Source: Gimesia chilikensis (GTDB lineage Bacteria > Planctomycetota > Planctomycetia > Planctomycetales > Planctomycetaceae). Taken from it: DNA of 64,000 nucleotides. The stretch covers positions 5,565,748 through 5,629,747 of the forward strand of contig NZ_CP036266.1 in NCBI RefSeq assembly GCF_007744075.1, read 5' to 3'. The notes below the pieces were generated by a model, which was not told the DNA's origin, searched no databases, and worked only from the letters and a program-made list of their open reading frames with translations. The position numbers were made by a program, and so were the translations under genes. Positions 38,123 through 45,732 of the stretch are shown here, piece after piece; position 1 is the stretch's first letter; the number at the start of each line of letters is the position of its first letter.

Positions 38123-39688
38123 TCACTCCCGCGTCCCCTGCACCGTCCCCTTCAGCTTCCCATACACACCCTCACCCCAGACAACGCGCGCCTGCTGCAA
38201 CCGCTTCACATCCGTCGCTGCAAACGCAGTCGCCCCGATCTCCTGACCGTCCTGACGAATCACCAGTCGCCCCGGTTCAATACAGAACTCCAGTTCCAGC
38301 GGCTGATCCTTCCATTTCAACTGCGCTGCCAGATTCCCGGGCATCTCAAATGCCAGCACGGCTCCATATTCCCGTCGCTGCGCATCGGTCAGAAAGGTGT
38401 ACTGATCCGACCAGGGATAGGTCCCCTTGGAAGAGGTCGAGACCATCAACGCGCCCCCCAGCGGCACCAGTCCGGTAATGCGCTGCCCCCAGTGATTGAG
38501 CACCAGTTTGTGCTGCACCGCCTCCACCTCGTAAGGATGCACCGTCTTATCCGTCAGTTCGGGATGCGAAAACATCCGCCCCTCAGAAAACCAGCGGTCG
38601 GCGTCTGCGTCGTACCGCCACAACTCGGCCCAGGGCCAGACCCCCACAAACAGATCACCCCGGTAAATCGCCAGCGTCTGGGCTTCACGGGCACTCGGCG
38701 AAACCCCCGGCAGCCGGGGCGGCCAGCCAGAAAGCTGCCTGATTTCAGTCCCCCCCGTATACTCAAACAGCTCGCCCGACGGATACTGGGCCAGCAGCAG
38801 CCGGTCCCGAAAGTTCAGCATCGAATAAACCTGGTAGCTGCTTTTGTCGCTGGCTTCCAGAATCGTCCGCCACTTTGTTCCGTCGAACACATAGACGCCT
38901 CCCCAGTTCGAAACTGTGAGCAGTTCATTCCGAAACTGCCCCCAGGCGAACGGCGTCGCTCCCACAAATTTGCAATCGATACTCACCGCCCGCGACAGAT
39001 CCACCGGTCCCCCATCCGACGGCTTCCAGGGACAGGCCACGACCTTCGTAAAGCCCCCCTGTTCGGACCGCTTGCCATGATAGAAACAGAGAAAGCCCTG
39101 CGCATAATAAAAGTTGTAATAGCGGCCTTCTGCAGGAGGCGCAAGAATGATGCGTCCATTATAGGCCGCCCGGTTGGAAGAAAACGTGAGTACGCCGGTA
39201 CCGACTCTCTGCATCCCATCCCCGGATCCCACCGGCCCCGTGGGAGGCTCCGGCGTATCGATCCACTTCCCGGCTGCAGGATTCCAGGTCCGCAGCGCTC
39301 CGGGACGATAACCACTCCAGGCAGAAATCGTCTGGTTCAGATCCAGCAGATACACGCCCGTGTCCAGATCCGGATGAGGCAGACGTTTCGTCTGCGCCGT
39401 CGGTATGGTGCCCGGCTGTTTCACATAAAACTGCAAAGTATGCCGATCCCCGCGAAAGCGGGTGTTGTAGACATCCATCAACCCCGCCCCGGCAATCACG
39501 GTGCCATCCGCATCCCGCAGCTCAAACAGCGAACCGAAGCTCTGACCGACATCCTCCCCCAGATCAACCCGGGCCGAGATCTTAAGCAACGGCGGTGCAG
39601 CCTTCTCCGGTTCCGCAGCATTACTTTTGACAGACTCCAGACAAAGGAAACCAAGACAACCGGTCAACAGCAGACAGAAACGCATCAT
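38123..39688 (-). CDS. Secreted planctomycete protein of unknown function
   Basis: The chosen start is ATG 39688 (an adjacent ATG at 39685 is equal), preceded by GGAG at about 10 bases; it gives 521 residues with a clear signal peptide (MRFCLLLTGCLGFLCLESVKSNA). Upstream in-frame codons reach 39733 but would hide the signal. The body has Kelch/propeller-like patches (FDGTKWRTILEASDKSSYQVYSM cut into short blocks such as LLAQYPSGELFEYTG and LFVGVWPWAELWRYD), suggesting a beta-propeller. A concanavalin-like beta domain may occupy the C-terminus. No enzyme motif was recognised. A long antisense open frame covers the gene and is taken as a by-product of G+C-rich codon use. Confidence 0.85.
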   Translation of the reverse strand: MMRFCLLLTGCLGFLCLESVKSNAAEPEKAAPPLLKISARVDLGEDVGQSFGSLFELRDADGTVIAGAGLMDVYNTRFRGDRHTLQFYVKQPGTIPTAQTKRLPHPDLDTGVYLLDLNQTISAWSGYRPGALRTWNPAAGKWIDTPEPPTGPVGSGDGMQRVGTGVLTFSSNRAAYNGRIILAPPAEGRYYNFYYAQGFLCFYHGKRSEQGGFTKVVACPWKPSDGGPVDLSRAVSIDCKFVGATPFAWGQFRNELLTVSNWGGVYVFDGTKWRTILEASDKSSYQVYSMLNFRDRLLLAQYPSGELFEYTGGTEIRQLSGWPPRLPGVSPSAREAQTLAIYRGDLFVGVWPWAELWRYDADADRWFSEGRMFSHPELTDKTVHPYEVEAVQHKLVLNHWGQRITGLVPLGGALMVSTSSKGTYPWSDQYTFLTDAQRREYGAVLAFEMPGNLAAQLKWKDQPLELEFCIEPGRLVIRQDGQEIGATAFAATDVKRLQQARVVWGEGVYGKLKGTVQGTRE

Positions 39689-39891
39689 GGTGCGGCACTC
39701 CACAGGCGGGTTTTCGGAACGCATTTGAAGCATCCATCCTAAAGCTCCACCAACCGGGATACAACCAGAAATCGATTCCTGTTTTTACTCACGCGCCATC
39801 ATCGAATCCGTTTCCTGCATCCGCTACAATGAGTTCCCAGTACCAGACTCACAATTCAACACATAATCCCCCCAATCAAAAAGTATTCTGA

Positions 39892-40479
39892 ATGCGTTCA
39901 CAGGGAAAAATCACACACTGGGATGATGAAAAAGGCTTTGGCTTTATCACACCCCAAGACGACGGCACTGAGGTCTTCGTGCACATCAGCGCTTTCACAC
40001 GAACTACACGCCGGCCGCAGACAGGCGATCCTGTTTCGTACGAAACAACCCCGGGCAAAGACGGTAAAACCAAGGCCGAGCATGTCCGTTTTTCAGATCA
40101 GTCAGTAGTCAAGATTTTGTGCAGCGCTCCCGCTGTTCTGTTTACGGTACTCTTTATCTGCTTTCTACTGGTCTCGGTCTATTTCAACCGGCTCTCCTGG
40201 CTGGCACTGGTGGCATACGGTGCCGCGAGCGTGATCACATTTATCGCCTACGCCTGGGATAAATCAGCGGCTCAACGGGGAAAGTGGCGGACAGCAGAAG
40301 CGACCCTGCACTTGATGTCATTGGTGGGCGGCTGGCCCGGCGCCCTGGCCGCACAACGCCTGCTGCGACACAAATCCAGCAAACAGAAATTCTTAGTTGT
40401 GTTTTGGCTGACCGTCTTCCTGAACGTGGCAGCAATCGGCTATGTAGTCTGGCACGGTGATTTCGGCTTGATCAATTAA
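39892..40479 (+). CDS. Cold-shock domain fused to DUF1294 membrane domain
   Basis: The 195-residue protein starts with a cold-shock domain (residues 1-70) bearing the nucleic-acid-binding motifs KGFGFIT and VFVHIS. Residues about 78-195 form the DUF1294 domain with several membrane segments (VLFTVLFICFLLVSVYF, LVAYGAASVITFIAYAWDKSAA, LVVFWLTVFLNVAAIGYVV) and the family motif GGWPGALAAQRLLRHKS. This fusion is a known family (COG3326-type); its role is unknown. It would place an RNA/DNA-binding domain at the membrane. ATG 39892 is the first in-frame start after a short spacer with no strong ribosome site. Confidence 0.9.
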   Translation: MRSQGKITHWDDEKGFGFITPQDDGTEVFVHISAFTRTTRRPQTGDPVSYETTPGKDGKTKAEHVRFSDQSVVKILCSAPAVLFTVLFICFLLVSVYFNRLSWLALVAYGAASVITFIAYAWDKSAAQRGKWRTAEATLHLMSLVGGWPGALAAQRLLRHKSSKQKFLVVFWLTVFLNVAAIGYVVWHGDFGLIN

Positions 40480-40800
40480 CTGATCAATACGAAATCACAA
40501 GACAAACAAAATGAGTCGAAGGGTGTTGCCCCGGATAGACGCTTCCCCGTGAGCGGCAAAGCGCTAGCTGCCGGTAAGCAAGGTTGACGCGGAATATAAC
40601 ACCGGTGGCCAGCGCCATTCCGCTCACAAAAACGGAGTATCAAAGAGGAACAGGCCCTGGTTTCTCTTCCTGTTTACGAACCACGAACGTCACGAAAGAC
40701 ACGAAAATCCCCTGTGCGCAGTATTATTCAACAGGTAGTATTAAAAGGATTGAACCGGACTCCAGGTAACTCACCAGTTCTTTAACAAGGCCCGCTTAAG
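40480..40800. other. Intergenic stretch with dispersed repeat
   Basis: No gene is seen. A short palindrome TTGATCA / TGATCAA spans the end of the preceding gene (40468-40487). A ~110-bp repeat copy lies at 40515-40624, and the word CACGAAAGACACGAAA, a common intergenic repeat word in planctomycetes, starts near 40690. Confidence 0.5.
40515..40624 (+). repeat. Dispersed repeat, copy 2 (about 110 bp)
   Basis: Same-orientation partner of 37590-37701, about 2.9 kb away, with small differences spread along its length. The first 30 bases are less well conserved. Confidence 0.75.
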
Positions 40801-41223
40801 ATGAAACAGCTCAAAGTAATTTATGAGTGTATGATGGGCTGCCTCATCGTCGTGGGCGGCGGTTTCATCATCTATCACCTGGACACAACGAATTATGCAG
40901 TTTCGCGCATCGAGAAACTGGGGGGAGGGGTTCGTTCCGACACCGCCTGGGGATCAACCCTCTACGAAATCGTCAATCTCAACGACACGCCTGCTACGGA
41001 CAGTGATCTCGAATGTGTGCGGAAGCTTCAACCGTACTCAGGTGTCTATCTCAGAAATACGAACATCACGGATCAGGGCCTCAAACATCTGCATGGTCTC
41101 GCGGTAGACGAAATCGACCTGACCGGCGCCGATGTTTCAGATTCCGCAATCGCAGAGCTGCTGGCCACAATCCCCGCAGACGTAAAGTGTCACATCATAC
41201 GTGATCCGAAGACTGGGATGTAG
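40801..41223 (+). CDS. Small membrane-anchored protein with two leucine-rich-repeat-like units
   Basis: The 140-residue protein has an N-terminal membrane segment (MMGCLIVVGGGFIIYHL) and two units of the planctomycete leucine-rich-repeat type (YLRNTNITDQGLKHLHGL and IDLTGADVSDSAIAELL). The LRR part is short and would face the periplasm or outside. Function is unknown; LRR proteins of this style are frequent in planctomycetes. ATG 40801 is used. The gene is convergent with the next. Confidence 0.75.
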   Translation: MKQLKVIYECMMGCLIVVGGGFIIYHLDTTNYAVSRIEKLGGGVRSDTAWGSTLYEIVNLNDTPATDSDLECVRKLQPYSGVYLRNTNITDQGLKHLHGLAVDEIDLTGADVSDSAIAELLATIPADVKCHIIRDPKTGM

Positions 41224-41275
41224 CAGGTGTCAGGAACCTTAAATATATAGTCCACAGAGCAGTCCTGGCCTCTTT

Positions 41276-41752
41276 TTAGTCTCCTGGCAAGAGATCTAAC
41301 CAGTCAATGTCGCAATTGTCAAATTTTTGACGAGCCGGATGTGTCTCAGATAAATTCATAACCTCAATCAAATGGGCATAGAAAGGATCATATACTTCAT
41401 CATATCTCGCACGAATACTGAAATCACCTCTTAGAATATCTGAGAAATACTTTGTCAATAATCGACCAATGAATTGAAAATTGCTTTCTCCTTTTTGAAT
41501 CTGATCGTTTACACGACGAAGATGTTGAAGCACTAGAAGCCCCATGCATCCGCCACTCTCTGCATTCGGTTCACATATTTCGACATTCACTCCAGCACTT
41601 TCATATCGGTCAAAATTAAACTTGAGCACACAGGCATTACTCTTCAACTCATATCTCTCTTGAGCTGCATGAACGAACTTAAAATCAAGAGAGCCTGGAA
41701 TAACCTTCAAGACCTCATTTACATTGTAAATCCGCTCTTCTTCTAAATTCAT
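41276..41752 (-). CDS. Hypothetical small cytoplasmic protein
   Basis: The 158-residue acidic protein has no signal or membrane segment and matches no family I can name. Its size, acidic surface and setting among immunity-like genes agree with an orphan immunity protein, but this is only inference from context. Composition is AT-richer than the flanking metabolic genes. The ATG at 41752 follows an A-rich stretch rather than a clear ribosome site. Confidence 0.7.
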   Translation of the reverse strand: MNLEEERIYNVNEVLKVIPGSLDFKFVHAAQERYELKSNACVLKFNFDRYESAGVNVEICEPNAESGGCMGLLVLQHLRRVNDQIQKGESNFQFIGRLLTKYFSDILRGDFSIRARYDEVYDPFYAHLIEVMNLSETHPARQKFDNCDIDWLDLLPGD

Positions 41753-41801
41753 TTTTAGTTCTATGACCTTTTTCTGCTCATATCATCTAAACCCTCTGTC
41801 G

Positions 41802-42344
41802 CTACTCTTTTTCATTGTCAGCAGGTTTGATTGCCATCAGCGAAACAAGTGCGAGAACAAGGCCAATCAAACACGATGCACTGACATGCTTTAACAGGGT
41901 CAGGAGAGTATTGTCAGAGAAGATCAACACGGGAGTCTCCCCAAAGAGAACCCGCCTGATTTCCAATTCATACCAGTTACTCAATATGTAACTGTCACTC
42001 CCGATTACCGATCTGCCATCTTCAGTTTTATACTCCGATGGAAACGAAGCAATAATCAGGTAGGAAAACAACAGAATGTAAAAAGCGATCGTTGAACACA
42101 TTAGCCAAACCACGCGAAAACGTTTGGTTTCGATCGCCAGCAGCGTAACAAGTGCAAGCACAAATCCCATTAAACACGCTGCACTGAGATGCCAGAACAG
42201 GATCAGGCGAGTACCATCATAACCGAACGACCCTTTAGCAACCCCAAAGAGAGCCCCCCTTACTTCCAGGACATACAAAGTGATCAGGGCACACAATATC
42301 CAGATCACGCTGAAACGTCTGGTTTTGACGAGACTCAAAATCAT
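41802..42344 (-). CDS. Small membrane protein made of two similar halves
   Basis: ATG 42344 gives 180 residues; an in-frame TTG at 42407 is less likely. Four membrane segments fall into two halves that share the pattern F(S/R)V(I/V)W, then LFG, then H(L/V)SA(A/S)CL(M/I)G(F/L)VLALV(T/S)L(L/M)AI, so the gene arose by internal duplication. The family is not recognised. The genes on each side are on the same strand with short gaps (50 and 78 bases) and could share a transcript. Confidence 0.7.
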   Translation of the reverse strand: MILSLVKTRRFSVIWILCALITLYVLEVRGALFGVAKGSFGYDGTRLILFWHLSAACLMGFVLALVTLLAIETKRFRVVWLMCSTIAFYILLFSYLIIASFPSEYKTEDGRSVIGSDSYILSNWYELEIRRVLFGETPVLIFSDNTLLTLLKHVSASCLIGLVLALVSLMAIKPADNEKE

Positions 42345-42421
42345 CTGTACGCCGCTCTTAATGATGAGACCTGCCTCCGAATGACACCTTTTACTGACTA
42401 CACTCAAGCTACTTTCGTATT

Positions 42422-43348
42422 CTACGAGACAACAGGTTTCTGAACGTATTCTAACTTTTCGAGTTGCTGGTCAGTCATGCCATCGATACATACCTGAATA
42501 GGGCGGGCACAAAAATGAACGGCGTGAACACTGAGTAGCCAGTCCAATGCACGTTTGGAAACAATATTGGGATATGTTGAACTGAAACCACCACCATAGA
42601 TGAAATCAGCACCATCCCATTTGTGACCTTCCATGATCTGAAAGCGTCTTTGCGTTACAGGTGAAAACTTCAGTCGCTTATCATTGGGCCCTTTATGCCC
42701 ATCAATACTCGTTGCCACATAATTAGAACAGTCTGGACATTGCAGATTGCTAAAACCACATTCTTTACAAAAAAGATTTTGCCGACCACAAAAAGGGCAT
42801 TCATCTTTCGCCCCCTGGATTCTTAGCTGGCGCGTACACTTCTTACCCATGAACTGAATGGCAAATAATAACGGAGCATCAGGATATTTTTCTCGATAGT
42901 GTGAATCTACAGTGAGAGGAAGAAAATCTGTTCCTTTAAGACCACTCTTTTCTATGCGCTCCTTGAATGATTCCGTGACTATTGGATATTGATAGTGCAT
43001 GGAACTCACAAGGTTGAATTCGGAATAGAGAGTATTTTCATCATACTCAGGTTTCAGTTTGAGATAACTGGCATATTCTTCCGTGACATGATTCTTATCC
43101 AACTGACAGCGTTTATTTGCTCTGAACTTCTCGTCAGTAATCTCTCCCCGAAACCATTGTTTTCGAGTCTGTCCATGATGATTTCTAATGCTCAATTCAT
43201 CTTCAGTTGGAGTCCTTGAGCTAAAGAAAGTCCAGCCTTCAGTTGTAGAATTAAAGACAAACGAATCATTGAGAGGTATTTCAATATCGAAAAAAGTACC
43301 TGATTTCAGAGTACCTGAATCGTCTAAATAAATATGATAATCACTCAT
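42422..43348 (-). CDS. Hypothetical protein with double zinc-ribbon
   Basis: The 308-residue protein has two or three CxxC pairs close together (CPFCGRQNLFCKEC and CPDCSNY, about residues 190-220), indicating a zinc ribbon. The region before it (GLKGTDFLPLTV) and the end (SKRALDWLLSVH, PIQVCIDGMTDQQLEKL) have a flavour of DUF1629-type (Imm11-like) immunity proteins, with low certainty. No membrane segment. ATG 43348 is clear. It sits in the AT-rich accessory block. Confidence 0.7.
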   Translation of the reverse strand: MSDYHIYLDDSGTLKSGTFFDIEIPLNDSFVFNSTTEGWTFFSSRTPTEDELSIRNHHGQTRKQWFRGEITDEKFRANKRCQLDKNHVTEEYASYLKLKPEYDENTLYSEFNLVSSMHYQYPIVTESFKERIEKSGLKGTDFLPLTVDSHYREKYPDAPLLFAIQFMGKKCTRQLRIQGAKDECPFCGRQNLFCKECGFSNLQCPDCSNYVATSIDGHKGPNDKRLKFSPVTQRRFQIMEGHKWDGADFIYGGGFSSTYPNIVSKRALDWLLSVHAVHFCARPIQVCIDGMTDQQLEKLEYVQKPVVS

Positions 43349-43384
43349 GAAATTTATGCCCTGCGCCAGTTCGTTATATTCTTC

Positions 43385-43939
43385 TTAGTTCTTTGGGCTG
43401 ATGCGATTGAAGCAATGCTGTTCCGCTAGATCACTGACATCCTCTGAATCAACATTGGATAGCAGGGCAACATGTGGGACAAGATATACTTTTCCATCTA
43501 AATCCATAACAGACATCTTGTCATAAATGGTTTCCGAAATCGGATCACCAATGCATTCGTTAAATTTGACTACCCCCGCATTTAAAGTAGCCACGCGACT
43601 TATCGAAGTCTGATGATTGGGAAAGTGAATTGAAAAGATCACTTTGTATTTATCTGTTTTTCCGGACTTGGAAGGTATAATTTTCAGTGTGACAGGTGAT
43701 GTTCCTCTTTTCCAGATGCCAGATAAAGATTGGCCTGAAATGTGACCTGAATTAGCCAATAGAGCTTTGTCAGAATGGGGAGCGGTAAGATGCTGCTTCG
43801 ATATCCAACTTTCCAGGTCTTCACTGGTTAAACGAAAATAATTGGATGGGAAAAAATAGCTAACCAAAACCAAAAAGCAAAAAAATAAGAGACATAACAA
43901 ATGCACCATATTTTTTGGCACCAACACTCTCTTTAACAT
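43385..43939 (-). CDS. Hypothetical membrane-anchored protein
   Basis: ATG 43939 gives 184 residues with an immediate membrane segment (MVHLLCLLFFCFLVLVSYFF) and a soluble beta-rich domain outside the membrane. A TTG at 43987 would extend it by 16 residues. No family recognised. It lies 37 bases upstream of the zinc-ribbon gene's promoter side on the same strand and diverges from the MafI-like gene. Confidence 0.65.
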   Translation of the reverse strand: MLKRVLVPKNMVHLLCLLFFCFLVLVSYFFPSNYFRLTSEDLESWISKQHLTAPHSDKALLANSGHISGQSLSGIWKRGTSPVTLKIIPSKSGKTDKYKVIFSIHFPNHQTSISRVATLNAGVVKFNECIGDPISETIYDKMSVMDLDGKVYLVPHVALLSNVDSEDVSDLAEQHCFNRISPKN

Positions 43940-44010
43940 ATTCAAGGCAGAGTGTTTTTCATAGATTCTACTCACATAAAAACCCAAGTAAGAGATTCAG
44001 AGTTGTATAT

Positions 44011-44280
44011 ATGATTAATGAATTAGATATAGTCCAAGGAATTTACTCAATTTTAGAAGAAATCGGTGATTCATTGCCATCAGAGAATGTTATCGATACC
44101 AAAGAGCTTCTAGAACATAATGATTGGGGAGAAGCCTTGGACCTGCTATGTACTCAGTTGTATGAATATGATGTTGAAATCAGTTCGTCTACCTATGAAA
44201 AAATAGAATGGCTTGGAGAAAAGATGGAAATGGAGCCAAAGGTATGGACGATTTTAAAAGATCTTGTGAATGAAGAATAG
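44011..44280 (+). CDS. MafI-family-like immunity protein
   Basis: The 89-residue protein from ATG 44011 has the MafI-type pattern: a helical N-terminus, ELLEHNDWGEALDLLCTQL, then YEYDVEISSSTYEKIEWLG and a C-terminal WTILKDLVNEE. Such proteins block polymorphic toxins of the MafB or related kinds. No toxin is adjacent, so it is an orphan here. Longer in-frame versions reaching 43915 would overlap the divergent gene and lack a ribosome site. Confidence 0.75.
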   Translation: MINELDIVQGIYSILEEIGDSLPSENVIDTKELLEHNDWGEALDLLCTQLYEYDVEISSSTYEKIEWLGEKMEMEPKVWTILKDLVNEE

Positions 44281-44324
44281 AGGTGGCTCTCTCTTCCAGA
44301 ATGTGTATCTAGTTTATCTGATTG

Positions 44325-44387
44325 AAAAACAATAATGGACCAGGTCTCTTATGAAGATTTTAAGGGATCAGACCCCGTTTCCGTCCT
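44325..44387 (+). repeat. 63-bp repeat, intact copy A
   Basis: A left half of 28 bp (44325-44352, AAAAACAATAATGGACCAGG then TCTCTTAT) is followed directly by a right half of 35 bp (44353-44387, GAAGATTTTAAGGG, then ATCAGACCCCGTTTCC). The right half contains the near-palindrome GGGATCAGACCCC. Both halves recur at 44842 and 44994. Confidence 0.75.
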
Positions 44388-44842
44388 CAATTGATTGAAT
44401 AGGCTTTACCAGTAATGACAAATCCATCGTCACTACAGGTGAGGCTCTCCAGACTGTTTATTGCGAATTTACACTCGGTGGTATTTGAGCTTCCGAGCAG
44501 TCCATGCAACAGCTCAAAGAACAGATAGTCTTTGATGACATTACACAGGTCACGCCTGCTCGAACTGAGCAGTGCATCGAATGTGGGATAGCCATTTTGC
44601 ACCAGTTCAGGGATCGCCTCCGATTCATCTGTTTCGTTGTCGTCTTGTTGGTTTTCAACTACAAATTCATTGAATAAATTTCGAATTACACACTGAAATT
44701 CAGCACAGGAAAGTCTCAGTTGATAAGGGATAGTGGTGTCACTCATATTTTGACCAAAGCCGAGCTCCCGGTATGTGACAGTCTCATGCCCAATACTCTT
44801 ACCACCAATAGTAATCTTCACAACTAATCTCCCAGTCTCCAA
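44387..44842 (-). CDS. Hypothetical small protein lying exactly between two repeat copies
   Basis: The 151-residue acidic protein has no signal or membrane segment and no recognised family; it resembles small immunity proteins in size only. The frame's first possible start is a TTG at 44842, the first base of repeat copy B. A GTG at 44821 preceded by GGGAG is the more usual-looking start, and the first ATG is only at 44746. The stop falls at the last base of repeat copy A. The gene therefore seems to be a cassette bracketed by the repeats, perhaps with a replaced or truncated 5' end. Confidence 0.6.
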   Translation of the reverse strand: METGRLVVKITIGGKSIGHETVTYRELGFGQNMSDTTIPYQLRLSCAEFQCVIRNLFNEFVVENQQDDNETDESEAIPELVQNGYPTFDALLSSSRRDLCNVIKDYLFFELLHGLLGSSNTTECKFAINSLESLTCSDDGFVITGKAYSIN

Positions 44843-45028
44843 AAAACAATAATGGACCAGGTCTCTTATTGTTGCCTGGATCTCACTTCAAGTTGTACTC
44901 ACCGCGTTACAGCCATTGAATTTGGCGAATACTGACAACTTTGATTCCATTTTTTTCTGTACTAAAATCTCATCCACTTTTTTTTCGTAGAGGGAAGATT
45001 TCAAGGGGCCAGCCCCCGTTTCCATCCT
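44842..45028 (+). repeat. 63-bp repeat, copy B split by a 124-bp insertion
   Basis: The left half (44842-44869) is identical to that of copy A over 28 bp. The right half follows only at 44994-45028 (32 of 35 positions alike; three substitutions make the GGGGCCAGCCCC palindrome stronger). The 124 bases between contain T-rich runs and no gene. Confidence 0.7.
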
Positions 45029-45033
45029 TTTTT

Positions 45034-45495
45034 TCACCGTCGAACCACCACGGTCCGCGCGAGTTGATCGCCAAAACGCTGTTTATCTCGCGTTAAGAAA
45101 ATGGCGAGTGCGGCGGGGATGCAGCCCAAAAGAAGCGGATTGACTTCCAGGATTCGCATCAGCGTACGGATGATAGTTTGACGAAACGAGCAAGGCCCCC
45201 CGTCAAAGTTTCGGATCGTGAGTCCGGTCAGATATTTGACCGGGGAAGTATAGAACAGGCCTTCCGAGACCAGGTAATACGCCAGATAGGTCGCCACCAT
45301 CACAGCCACCTGGATAGCAGGCTGCGAATCGGGTAATTGATTCGCGACCACCAGAGCCAGAATTATTGCCAGCAGGTTATCAAAACAACCGGCGATATAT
45401 CGGCGCCCCATAATTCCCTGCGGTGAATCTTTCGGAAACGGCGACGCGGGAATCTGCGAGCCGGATTGGTCAACGCAAGGATCGGTTACGTGCAT
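45034..45495 (-). CDS. RDD family membrane protein
   Basis: ATG 45495 gives 153 residues. The RDD family signature appears as MGRRYIAGCFDNLLAII near the N-terminus (Arg and Asp conserved), followed by two or three further membrane segments and the typical TGLTIRNFDGGPCSFRQTIIRTLMR and FGDQLARTVVV. RDD proteins are small inner-membrane proteins of unclear role, sometimes linked to ion balance or transport. It ends next to the split repeat and is otherwise solitary. Confidence 0.88.
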   Translation of the reverse strand: MHVTDPCVDQSGSQIPASPFPKDSPQGIMGRRYIAGCFDNLLAIILALVVANQLPDSQPAIQVAVMVATYLAYYLVSEGLFYTSPVKYLTGLTIRNFDGGPCSFRQTIIRTLMRILEVNPLLLGCIPAALAIFLTRDKQRFGDQLARTVVVRR

Positions 45496-45732
45496 CAAGG
45501 CAGCCTGTTTGGAAAGAAAGAGTCAGTCGATAACAGCAGCATGCTCAGAGTATTCGCACACAGACATTTGTATAGACATCGTACACCAGACGCGGCTCCC
45601 CTTTCAAGCAATCAACATCAGGAAATAAAAAGGGGGGAGGTCAATCCTAAAAGAGACCTGCAGAAACCCAGCTCTAATCCAGCAGGATCCCAAACCACAT
45701 CCGAATAGACAGGCAAGCAAAACCAGCCGCCG

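Noticed and set aside
38105-39742. 545-residue open frame on the plus strand
   Set aside because: It is antisense to the secreted protein gene, which has a clear signal peptide and protein-like motifs. The plus-strand translation is Arg/Pro/His-rich low-complexity, typical of a shadow in G+C-rich DNA.
44325-45028. Insertion sequence
   Set aside because: No transposase, no terminal inverted repeats; only direct repeat copies are seen.
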